From DATFES01 sp035457725 (lineage in GTDB: Bacteria; Pseudomonadota; Alphaproteobacteria; CACIAM-22H2): 29,840 nucleotides of DNA. Shown piece after piece: positions 7,763 through 16,128 of this stretch (positions are counted from its first letter, which is position 1; each line of letters begins with the position of its first letter). The notes beneath the pieces are model-generated. The model saw only the letters and a list, made by a program, of their open reading frames with translations. It made no database searches and was not told the DNA's origin. The DNA is taken from NCBI GenBank assembly GCA_035457725.1, contig DATIBC010000067.1, forward strand, positions 1 through 29,840. The letters run 5' to 3'. The position numbers and the translations under genes are program-made.

Positions 7763-8685
7763 AGATCGCGATCATGGGGACCGGCGGAGTGGGCGGGTAT
7801 TTCGGCGCGCGCTTCGCGGCGGCGGGGGCCGACGTCGCGTTCGTCGCCCGGGGCGCCCATCTTGAGGCGATCCGCCGGGACGGCCTCAAGGTCGAGAGCA
7901 AGAACGGCGACCTGCACGTCAAACCGGCGGAGGCGACGGACCGGCCGGCTGACATCGGTCCGGTCGATCTGGCGATCCTGACCGTCAAGCTATGGGATAC
8001 CGACGCGGCGATCACGGCGATGGCGCCGCTAATGGGCCCCGGCTCGGCCGCCGTGTCCTTCCAGAACGGCGTCGAGGCCGCCGACAAGCTCGCCGCTGCG
8101 TTCGGGCGCGAACGCACGCTCGGCGGAGTGTCGCAGATCGCCGCGATCATCGCCGCGCCGGGCGTCATCCGGCACACCGGAACATTGGCCCGGCTCGTCA
8201 TCGGCGAACTCGACGGCAAGGAAAGCGCGCGAATCAGGGCGCTCGCCGATCTCGCCAAGCGGGCGAACGTCGATCTCGTCGTTTCGCCTGACATCAGGCG
8301 CGCGGTCTGGGAGAAGATGGTGTTCCTCGCCACGTTCAGCGGCATGACCACGCTGCTGCGGCGTCCCAAGGGACCGATCTTTGGCGATCCCGACACGCGC
8401 GCCATGTTCGAACAGGCGGCGACCGAGGCGGTGGCGGTGGCGCGCGCGCAAGGGGCGCAGCTTGCGGCCGATCACGTCACCAAGGCGATGGCCTTTGGCG
8501 ACGGGCTGCCGGCCGAGATGAAGTCGTCGATGTTGGGCGACCTCGAGCGCGGGAATCGGCTCGAACTGCCGTGGTTGTCGGGCGCGATCGCCCGCATGGG
8601 CAAGGCGGCGGGGGTGCCCACTCCGGTGCACCAGTTCATCTATGCGGCGCTCAAGCTCGACGCCGAGGGAGGGCGCAAGGCATGA
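7759..8685 (+). CDS. Ketopantoate reductase (2-dehydropantoate 2-reductase) family enzyme
   Basis: The 308-residue enzyme starts with a Rossmann NADP-binding motif, MGTGGVGGYFGARFA at 6-20, and has the ApbA/PanE two-domain pattern: a middle SFQNGVEA, an RHTGTLARLVIGEL segment and a C-terminal helical domain with WEKMVFLATF (the family Lys) and a late EMKSSMLGDLERG block (the family Ser/Asp/E region). ATG at 7759 is preceded by GGAGG with nine bases of spacing. The family reaction is NADPH-dependent reduction of 2-dehydropantoate to pantoate for coenzyme A synthesis, but paralogues reduce other 2-keto acids. Lying between an acetyltransferase and a mandelate-racemase homologue, it could instead handle a catabolic keto acid, so I give no gene symbol. 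Confidence 0.87.
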   Translation: MKIAIMGTGGVGGYFGARFAAAGADVAFVARGAHLEAIRRDGLKVESKNGDLHVKPAEATDRPADIGPVDLAILTVKLWDTDAAITAMAPLMGPGSAAVSFQNGVEAADKLAAAFGRERTLGGVSQIAAIIAAPGVIRHTGTLARLVIGELDGKESARIRALADLAKRANVDLVVSPDIRRAVWEKMVFLATFSGMTTLLRRPKGPIFGDPDTRAMFEQAATEAVAVARAQGAQLAADHVTKAMAFGDGLPAEMKSSMLGDLERGNRLELPWLSGAIARMGKAAGVPTPVHQFIYAALKLDAEGGRKA

Positions 8686-9818
8686 ACGACAAGCCACGTC
8701 TCGCTTCGAAAGGGGCAGCGGTCGGCGCGCTGCCGAAACTCACCGTTCGCGACCTGCGCGCGCGGGTGGTCGACGTGCCGATGCGCCGGCCGTTCGCCAC
8801 CGGCAGCGGCGCGCTCAAGAGCGTGCCGCTCGTTCTCGTCGATCTCGCGACCGCGGAAGGGGTCACGGGTCATGCCTATCTATTCTGTTTCCGGCCGTTC
8901 CTCGGCCGCATGATCGCGCACGCGCTGAGCGACATGTTGGAAGCGACCAAGGGCGATGCCGTGGCGCCGGCCGAGATATGGGCCAAGCTGCATCGCCGTT
9001 ACGTGCTGATGGGCCGTCAGGGCGCGATGGTGATGGCGAGTTCCGGCTACGACGTCGCGGCGTGGGACGCGCTCGCCAAGGCGGCAGGCGCGCCGCTGGC
9101 GCGGCTGCTCGGCGGGACCGTCGGCCCGGTGCCGGCCTACAACAGCAACGGTCTGGGCCTGGCGCCGCCAGCCAAGGTCGCCGACGAAGCGCTCGAACTC
9201 CTCGACGAAGGATTCAAGGCGGTGAAGATCCGCCTCGGCCGGTCAACGGGCGAGGCGGATATCGCGGCGGTGCGCGCGGTGCGCAAGAAGATCCCGTCCG
9301 ACGCGCCGCTGATGTCGGATTACAACCAGTCGCTCGGCCTCGCCGAGGCCCTCAAGCGCGGCCGAGCGCTCGACGAGGAAGGCATTTACTGGCTCGAGGA
9401 GCCGGTGCGCCACGACGACTACGCGGCGAATGCCGAAATCGCCGCGGCCCTTCGCGTGCCGGTGCAGATCGGCGAGAACTTCGTCGAGCCGTTCGCCATG
9501 GCGCGCGCAGTCGAGGCCAAGGCGTGCGATTTCGTGATGCCCGATCTGCAACGCATCGGCGGCGTCACCGGCTGGCTGCAAGCAGCCGCGCTCGCCGCCG
9601 CATATGGGATCGAAATGTCGACGCATCTTTTTCCCGAGGTCAGCGCCCATCTCATGCGCGTCACGCCGACGGCGCACTGGCTTGAATACGTCGACTGGGC
9701 TTCGCCCATCCTGACCGAGCCGATCAAGGTCAAGGACGGCCACGTTCACTTCGCCGACAAGCCGGGCAACGGCCTCGCCTGGAACGAGGCGGCGGTTAAG
9801 CGGTTTCTCGTCGATTGA
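8682..9818 (+). CDS. Mandelate racemase/muconate lactonizing enzyme family protein with K166R-type change
   Basis: The 378-residue enzyme is a close homologue of mandelate racemase (enolase superfamily). Taking remembered Pseudomonas putida numbering plus 18, the alignment runs without gaps from 182 to 335: Lys182 (K164), Asp213 (D195, in SDYNQS), Asn215, Glu239 (E221), Glu265 (E247), Asp288 (D270), His315 (H297, in STHLFPEVSAHL) and Glu335 (E317) are all present. The one departure is Arg184 where the racemase has Lys166, the (S)-face base (VKIRLG for VKTKIG). The codon is CGC. The metal site (three carboxylates) and the Asp-His dyad are intact, so 1,1-proton transfer or dehydration of a 2-hydroxy acid is likely. 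The substrate is unknown. ATG at 8682 overlaps the previous TGA and follows GGGAGGG. Confidence 0.9.
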   Translation: MNDKPRLASKGAAVGALPKLTVRDLRARVVDVPMRRPFATGSGALKSVPLVLVDLATAEGVTGHAYLFCFRPFLGRMIAHALSDMLEATKGDAVAPAEIWAKLHRRYVLMGRQGAMVMASSGYDVAAWDALAKAAGAPLARLLGGTVGPVPAYNSNGLGLAPPAKVADEALELLDEGFKAVKIRLGRSTGEADIAAVRAVRKKIPSDAPLMSDYNQSLGLAEALKRGRALDEEGIYWLEEPVRHDDYAANAEIAAALRVPVQIGENFVEPFAMARAVEAKACDFVMPDLQRIGGVTGWLQAAALAAAYGIEMSTHLFPEVSAHLMRVTPTAHWLEYVDWASPILTEPIKVKDGHVHFADKPGNGLAWNEAAVKRFLVD

Positions 9819-9882
9819 TGCGAGCGCGCCACTCCTGAAGGACTTGGGGCGCTGCTCGAATTCGGCTTGCCAAGCCCCCATT

Positions 9883-9913
9883 GCCTTGGTTCACTAAAAG
9901 AAAAAGCCTTGGT
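9883..9913. repeat. Short direct repeat (GCCTTGGT twice) before the EF-G-like gene
   Basis: GCCTTGGT occurs at 9883-9890 and again at 9906-9913, start to start 23 bases (about two helix turns), separated by an A-rich stretch. A five-pair hairpin (GGCTT-GCC-AAGCC, 9864-9876) precedes it and could attenuate read-through from the racemase-family gene. Either could be regulatory; the evidence is only positional. Confidence 0.25.
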
Positions 9914-9939
9914 CCGTCACAGTCGGGGAGAAACTCGGG

Positions 9940-11994
9940 ATGCCCACCAAAGCCCCCTCGGCGCCCCGCTGCGCGGCGCTGGTCGGTCCCTATCTCGGCG
10001 GCAAGACGACCCTGCTCGAGAGCCTCCTTTCGGTGACCGGCGCGACGACGCGCAAGGGCTCGGTCAAGGAGGGCAATACGGTCGGCGACAACTCGCCCGC
10101 GGCGCGTGCGCGCCAGATGAGCGTCGAACTCAACGTCGCGTCGACCAGCTTCATGGGCGAGGCGTGGACATTCATCGATTGCCCCGGTTCGATCGAACTT
10201 GGCCACGAGGCGCAAACTGCGCTGATGGTCGCCGACATCGCCATCGTCGTGCTGGAGCCGATCCTCGATCGCGCGCTGATGCTGGCGCCGATGTTCAAGT
10301 TTCTCGACGACCATGAGATTCCGCACATCTTGTTCCTCAATAAGATCGACCAGGGCGAGCCGCGCATCCGTGACATCATGGCGGCGCTGCAGGCGATATC
10401 GGCGCGCCCATTGGTGTTGCGCCAGGTGCCGATCCGCGAGGGCGAAAAAATCGCCGGCTATGTCGATCTGGTGAGCGAGCGCGCTTACCGCTACAAACCG
10501 GGTCAACCGTCGGATCTGATCAAGATTCCCGACGAGCTGATCGACCGCGAGAAGCAAGAGCGCCAGGGACTGCTCGAGAAACTGGCCGATTTCGACGACA
10601 AGCTGCTCGAGCAACTGCTCGAGGATACGGTGCCTCCGAAAGAGGAGGTCTACCGCCAGCTCGTCAGGACCATCTCCGACGACAAGCTGGTGCCAATCAT
10701 GCTCGGCTCGGCCGAGCGCGACTTCGGCGTGCGGCGGCTGCTGAAGGCGTTGCGGCACGACACGCCCGAACCGGCGATCGCGATGACGCGCCTGGGCATC
10801 GAGTCCTCGGGCGAGCCGCTGGCGCAGGTATTCAAGACGCAGCACGCGGCGCATACCGGCAAGCAGTCGCTGGCGCGGATTTGGCGCGGGCCGATGGCCG
10901 ACGGAACGACGCTGGGCGACGGCAAGGCATCGGCGCGCGTGGCCGGCGTCTCGCGTCTGGTCGGCGCACAGATGACCAAACTGTCGAAAGCCGAGGCCGG
11001 CGAAATCGTCGCTCTTGGCCGCCTTGAAGGGATCATGACCGGCGCCACCATCGTGCCGTCGGGCAAACCGCCGGCGGGTCTCGCGCCGTGGCCGGCCCCG
11101 CCGGCGCCGTTGTTTGCGCTCGCGGTGACCGCCGAAAAACGCTCCGACGACGTCAAGCTGTCGGGCGCGATCCAGCGATTGACCGAGGAGGATCCATCGC
11201 TATCGGTCGAGCACAACGCCGATACCGGCGAGTTCCTGCTGTGGGGCCAGGGCGAAACGCATCTCGCAGTCGCGCTCGAGCGCCTGAAGTCGCAGTACAA
11301 CGTTCCCGTGGCCGGCCGTACCCCGCAGGTGCCGTACAAGGAAACGATCCGCAAAGGCGTTTCCCAGCATGCCCGGCACAAACGCCAGAGCGGCGGCCAC
11401 GGCCAGTTCGCCGACGTCAAGGTCGAGATCAAGCCGTTGCCGAGGGGTACCGGCTTTATCTTCGAGGACAAGATCGTCGGTGGCGCGATCCCGCGCAATT
11501 TCATCCCGGCGGTCGAGGACGGCATCCACGACTACCTGAAACGCGGGCCTCTCGGTTTTCCGGTGGTCGATGTCCATACCGCGCTGGTCGACGGCCAATA
11601 CCATTCGGTCGACAGCTCCGACCAGGCGTTCAAGATCGCCGGATCGCTCGCCATGCGCGAAGGCATGCCGAAATGCGATCCGGTCTTGCTCGAGCCGATT
11701 TGCAAGGTCGAGATCTCGGTGCCGACCGAGTTCACCTCGAAAGTGCAGCGCTTGGTGTCGACGCGGCGCGGCCAGATTCTCGGCTTCAACGCCAAGGAGG
11801 GATGGCCAGGCTGGGACGCCGTCTCGGCGCATCTGCCGCAAGCCGAGATGCACGACCTTATTATCGAGTTGCGTTCGGCGACGATGGGCGTCGGCAGTTT
11901 CGCGTGGAGCTTTGACCACCTCGCCGAACTGACCGGCAAGCCTGCCGAGAAGATCGTTGCCCGCATGCAGGGCGAAGCGCGCGCGGCGTCGTGA
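9940..11994 (+). CDS. EF-G-like translational GTPase (EF-G2 type)
   Basis: The 684-residue protein has the full EF-G layout (G domain at about 10-270, then domains II-V). G motifs are atypical: G1 is GPYLGGKT (16-23) where EF-G has AHIDAGKT; G3 is DCPGS (80-84), so the catalytic His that normally follows DxPG is Ser; G4 is NKID (134-137), which is normal. Switch I reads RARQMSVEL instead of RGITI, as in EF-G2 paralogues. ATG at 9940 follows GGGGAG. Known EF-G2 proteins bind GTP but hydrolyse it poorly and do not replace EF-G. It is separated by 121 bases from the racemase-family gene, so it probably has its own promoter. Its role is unknown; a paralogue rather than the main fusA is likely, because no rpsL/rpsG/tuf genes flank it. 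Confidence 0.9.
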   Translation: MPTKAPSAPRCAALVGPYLGGKTTLLESLLSVTGATTRKGSVKEGNTVGDNSPAARARQMSVELNVASTSFMGEAWTFIDCPGSIELGHEAQTALMVADIAIVVLEPILDRALMLAPMFKFLDDHEIPHILFLNKIDQGEPRIRDIMAALQAISARPLVLRQVPIREGEKIAGYVDLVSERAYRYKPGQPSDLIKIPDELIDREKQERQGLLEKLADFDDKLLEQLLEDTVPPKEEVYRQLVRTISDDKLVPIMLGSAERDFGVRRLLKALRHDTPEPAIAMTRLGIESSGEPLAQVFKTQHAAHTGKQSLARIWRGPMADGTTLGDGKASARVAGVSRLVGAQMTKLSKAEAGEIVALGRLEGIMTGATIVPSGKPPAGLAPWPAPPAPLFALAVTAEKRSDDVKLSGAIQRLTEEDPSLSVEHNADTGEFLLWGQGETHLAVALERLKSQYNVPVAGRTPQVPYKETIRKGVSQHARHKRQSGGHGQFADVKVEIKPLPRGTGFIFEDKIVGGAIPRNFIPAVEDGIHDYLKRGPLGFPVVDVHTALVDGQYHSVDSSDQAFKIAGSLAMREGMPKCDPVLLEPICKVEISVPTEFTSKVQRLVSTRRGQILGFNAKEGWPGWDAVSAHLPQAEMHDLIIELRSATMGVGSFAWSFDHLAELTGKPAEKIVARMQGEARAAS

Positions 11995-12068
11995 TTGCTG
12001 CGGGATTGCGCTGACCGGGCGGCGGCGCCGGATCCAATCGCGGCGCTGTGCCGTCGAGACGCCATCCA

Positions 12069-12851
12069 ATGGTTAGAAAATCCTCGCGAGCCGCGGCGCT
12101 GCTGGCCAAGGCGTGGCGTACCGGCGCGCGGCTCGATGCGTTGCCGAAGAATCTGCGGCCGCGCAGCGCCGCTGCGGCGTATCGCATCCAGGACGCGTTC
12201 GCGCGCGCCTTGGGCGAGCCGGCCCTGGGTTGGAAGATCGGCTGCACCAGCGCTGCGGCTCGGAGGATATTGAAGACCCGCGCGCCGATGTACGGACGGG
12301 TGCTGGCCTCACGTCTTTTTGCCAGCGGCGTGGAACTCGGCGGCACGCACTACAAGCTCCGCGGCGTCGAAGGCGAGTTCGCCTTCAAACTCAAGCGCGA
12401 CCTGCCGCCGCGTCGGCGCCCCTACGCTCGTCCCGAGGTGCTCGCGGCGATCGGCGGCCTGCATCCGGCGATCGAAGTGATCGAGCCGCGCTACGCGGAT
12501 TGGCTCGCCGTCGGCATCCACAGCATCATCGCCGATCTCGGCGGAAACGGGGCGATCGTGCTCGGGACCGCGGTTCCGGCGTGGCGGCGGATCGATCTTC
12601 GCGAGGCGTCCGTGCGCATGACGCTGAATGGCAAGATCGTCGGCGAAGGGACGGGCGCGGATTGCATGGGCGATCCCGTCGCGGCGCTCGTCTGGCTGGC
12701 CAACGCGCTACGAAATCGCGGCGGGCTCAGGGCCGGAGAAATCGTCTCGACCGGCACGTGTTGCGGGTTCCATCGCGCCGCGGCGGGAGACCGTTGCATC
12801 GCCGATTTCGGACGGCTTGGCCGGGTGCTGGTGCGATTCGCCGGCGCGTAG
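12069..12851 (+). CDS. 2-keto-4-pentenoate hydratase / fumarylacetoacetase superfamily protein
   Basis: The 260-residue enzyme resembles MhpD/HpcG hydratases of aromatic meta-cleavage pathways, which add water to 2-hydroxypenta-2,4-dienoate-type compounds. Landmarks are GWKIGCTS at 54-61, the metal-binding EGEFAF at 101-106 and the second metal glutamate Glu136 in HPAIEVIEPR; a GTGADCMGDP loop near residue 195 and a TGTCCGF segment later also fit. I chose the ATG at 12069; a GTG at 12048 in the same frame would add seven residues. The preceding EF-G-like gene ends 74 bases upstream. No other ring-cleavage gene is in the window, so a broader role in 2-keto acid metabolism, perhaps with the racemase-family enzyme upstream, is possible. 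Confidence 0.85.
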   Translation: MVRKSSRAAALLAKAWRTGARLDALPKNLRPRSAAAAYRIQDAFARALGEPALGWKIGCTSAAARRILKTRAPMYGRVLASRLFASGVELGGTHYKLRGVEGEFAFKLKRDLPPRRRPYARPEVLAAIGGLHPAIEVIEPRYADWLAVGIHSIIADLGGNGAIVLGTAVPAWRRIDLREASVRMTLNGKIVGEGTGADCMGDPVAALVWLANALRNRGGLRAGEIVSTGTCCGFHRAAAGDRCIADFGRLGRVLVRFAGA

Positions 12852-12873
12852 GCGATGAGTTTGCGGTCCGGCC

Positions 12874-12902
12874 TTGAAATTACTTAGAACTGGTTTAATT
12901 AT
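12874..12902 (+). promoter_or_regulatory. Sigma70-type promoter of dps
   Basis: TTGAAA (12874-12879), 17 bases, then AATTAT (12897-12902), about 47 bases before the dps ATG. The region is strikingly AT-rich against its surroundings. An imperfect dyad (CTTAGAACTGG at 12883-12893 and CCAACTAAAG at 12903-12912) brackets the -10 box and could bind an iron or redox regulator. Confidence 0.65.
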
Positions 12903-12949
12903 CCAACTAAAGAGCTGGAACTATAGAAGAGATTCGAGGAGAACAGATC

Positions 12950-13417
12950 ATGAAGATCGACATCGGCCTTAAGGACAACAGCCGCAAGACGGTCGCCGAG
13001 GCTCTCGGCCGGGTATTGGCGGACAGCTACACGCTTTACCTCAAGACCCATAATTTCCACTGGAACGTGACGGGACCCAATTTCTATTCGCTCCACAAGC
13101 ATTTCGAGGAGCTTTACACAGAACTTGCAGGCGCGGTCGACGAGCTTGCCGAACGCATCCGTGCGCTCGGGCTGTTCGCGCCAGGGAGCTATGCCGCGTT
13201 CGGCAAACTGACCAAGATCAAGGAAGCGAACGACGTGCCGGGGCCGAACGAGATGATCCGACAGCTCGTCGCGGACAACGAATCGATCGTACGCGCGGCG
13301 CGCGAGATCAAGGACCTTGCCGAGAGCGTCGGCGATGTCGAGACCGGCGACATGATGATCGAGCGCATGCAGGTTCACGAGAAAGCGGCGTGGATGCTGC
13401 GCGCACAGCTCGAATAG
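12950..13417 (+). CDS. dps: Dps family DNA-binding ferritin
   Basis: The 155-residue protein has the Dps ferroxidase signature: THNFHWNVTGPNFYSLHKHFEE at about 33-54, with the ligands His39 and His51 and the DxxxE pair in AGAVDELAERIRALG around 61-75. The length is typical for Dps. It should form a 12-subunit shell that oxidises Fe(II) with hydrogen peroxide, stores the iron and protects DNA in starvation or oxidative stress. The ATG follows GAGGAGAAC. It has its own promoter (12874-12902) and a hairpin at 13423-13455, so it is probably a single-gene unit convergent with the cytochrome P460 gene. The short N-terminus lacks the lysine-rich tail that some Dps proteins use to bind DNA directly. 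Confidence 0.93.
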   Translation: MKIDIGLKDNSRKTVAEALGRVLADSYTLYLKTHNFHWNVTGPNFYSLHKHFEELYTELAGAVDELAERIRALGLFAPGSYAAFGKLTKIKEANDVPGPNEMIRQLVADNESIVRAAREIKDLAESVGDVETGDMMIERMQVHEKAAWMLRAQLE

Positions 13418-13422
13418 CATGA

Positions 13423-13455
13423 CGGCTCGGAGCAGGTCTTGTCCGCTCCGAGCCG
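13423..13455. terminator. Perfect 11-base hairpin between convergent genes
   Basis: CGGCTCGGAGC (13423-13433) and GCTCCGAGCCG (13445-13455) form a perfect stem with an 11-base loop, six bases after the dps stop and 22 before the end of the P460 gene. It is well placed to end transcription both ways, but there is no T-tract on either side, so it may work weakly or with Rho. Confidence 0.55.
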
Positions 13456-13477
13456 AAACGCTTCCCTGGCCTGGGCC

Positions 13478-14038
13478 TTATTTCGCTTTGCCGTCCGTGG
13501 TCTTCAACGTATTGACGATGTGCGCGGCGACAAACGTATAGTCGTCGGCCGCTCGCGGTTTATGGCAATTCATGCAGCCGGTGACGTTGGCATTGGCTTG
13601 ATGTCGCGTGCCGTCGGCATTGAACACCGCGAACTCCCATTCGCCGTTGCGGATATTGTCCGTGTACTCAGCGCCCCAGCCTTTTTTCTTCTGCTGGACG
13701 AATAGGCCGTTGACTTTATCCTCGGCGATGAATCGACCATTGGGGTCCTTCAATGGCATGCCGTCGGCCCCAAGCTTGGCAGGGCGCAACTCGAGGGCGA
13801 GATACGTGCCATCGGGAAGTGCCTGCCCTGCGGCGGCGGCCTGCCACGCCTCTGGATTCATATAGACGGTACGAATCGCTTTCTGGTCATAACGGTCGAT
13901 CGTGGCGATCCGGACCCAGCCGGCCTTGTAGTTGGTCGGAAATTCGACTTTCTCCGGTCCGGCAAACGCGTGGCCGATGGCCGCCGCGCCGGCGAGCACC
14001 GCCGCGCCGCCCAATGCGAGAAGCAACTTTCGTGTCAT
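13478..14038 (-). CDS. Cytochrome P460 / cytochrome c'-beta family protein
   Basis: The 186-residue protein has a Sec signal (about 1-26, ending HAFA), a beta-rich central domain and a single c-type haem site, CMNCH at 155-159 followed by KPRAADDYTF, which is the typical end of this family. Cytochrome P460 oxidises hydroxylamine in nitrifiers and methanotrophs, while cytochrome c'-beta of the same fold binds nitric oxide. Which applies depends on a lysine-haem cross-link that I cannot judge from sequence alone. The mature protein should be periplasmic. ATG at 14038 follows AGGAGG with seven bases of spacing. The gene lies 20 bases downstream of a cupredoxin on the same strand, which suggests a haem-copper electron-transfer pair. 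Confidence 0.88.
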   Translation of the reverse strand: MTRKLLLALGGAAVLAGAAAIGHAFAGPEKVEFPTNYKAGWVRIATIDRYDQKAIRTVYMNPEAWQAAAAGQALPDGTYLALELRPAKLGADGMPLKDPNGRFIAEDKVNGLFVQQKKKGWGAEYTDNIRNGEWEFAVFNADGTRHQANANVTGCMNCHKPRAADDYTFVAAHIVNTLKTTDGKAK

Positions 14039-14058
14039 TCGCTATCCTCCTCAGGCGT

Positions 14059-14415
14059 TCAGCGCGTCACGTTGACGGCGGCGTTCATGTTGGCGTGAAG
14101 GGCGCAGGCAATTTTGATACTGCCGGGCTTGGTGAGCGTCAGTCTGACCGTATCGCCCGGCTTTTGCGGACCGAACGAAACCTGATGGTCGATCGTCGGC
14201 GAATACACCCAGTGATTGGTGATATCGCCGTTAACGAAGGCGAGCGTGTCGCCGACCTTCGCCTCGATGGCTTTCGGCCCGTATTGATTGCGCACCATCG
14301 ACACGCTGATTTCTTTCGCCGCGAAAACGTCGCCGGTCGCGATGCCGAGTACGATGCCGCCGGTCAGACCGCCGGCGAGCAGCCAGCGATATCCATTCTT
14401 CAGGCAACGGCCCAT
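14059..14415 (-). CDS. Periplasmic cupredoxin (type 1 copper protein)
   Basis: The 118-residue protein has a signal peptide (about 1-33, ending DVFAA) and a small beta-barrel domain with the likely type 1 copper ligands His68 (in DITNHWVYS), Cys104, His107 and Met110 (in CALHANM, spaced C-x2-H-x2-M). Such proteins carry single electrons between periplasmic partners. ATG at 14415 follows GGGAGG at five bases. The upstream region of about 137 bases before the pyruvate kinase gene end presumably holds its promoter, but I see no clear FNR, NnrR or CueR site there. It is the first gene of a two-gene unit with the P460-family cytochrome and is its most likely redox partner. Confidence 0.88.
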   Translation of the reverse strand: MGRCLKNGYRWLLAGGLTGGIVLGIATGDVFAAKEISVSMVRNQYGPKAIEAKVGDTLAFVNGDITNHWVYSPTIDHQVSFGPQKPGDTVRLTLTKPGSIKIACALHANMNAAVNVTR

Positions 14416-14552
14416 TTGGTCCTCCCTTGCAAGGGCGCGCACGACCTGAAGGCGCCCGTCACTTGCTCTTGCTACGCCAAGGTGCGACGCGGCGAAGTAC
14501 CGGGTCAAATAACGACTTCGCGAGGTAACCGGGGAGCGTGGCGCGCTTGGAT

Positions 14553-15971
<1,419 letters not shown>

Positions 15972-16069
15972 GGCGGCGTCATATTAGGGCAGATTGAACC
16001 ACGGCAGAACACCTATCGTACGGAAATCGTTAACTTTTGACGGTCGAAGCGGGTGGCGCACGATGAGCC

Positions 16070-16108
16070 TTGACAGGCCGCGATGCAGTTCTTAATTGAT
16101 CGATCAAT
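16070..16108 (+). promoter_or_regulatory. Promoter with perfect 14-base palindromic operator
   Basis: TTGACA (16070-16075) is followed by 16-17 bases and a weak -10 (TTAATT/TAATTG, 16092-16098). The palindrome ATTGATCGATCAAT (16095-16108) overlaps the -10 region and ends 20 bases before the ATG of the flavoprotein gene. Length, symmetry and placement fit a TetR-family operator, and the second gene of this unit is a TetR regulator, so negative autoregulation is likely. The site could also affect the divergent pyk gene. Confidence 0.6.
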
Positions 16109-16128
16109 CTAAATCGAATTCGGACCCG

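Noticed and set aside
9796..10854. A 352-codon open frame on the minus strand
   Set aside because: It is antisense to the EF-G-like gene and shows only the Arg/His-rich pattern of a shadow.
12880..12912. A classic Irr box or Fur box at the dps promoter
   Set aside because: The arms are too imperfect to match either consensus, so I report only an unnamed dyad.
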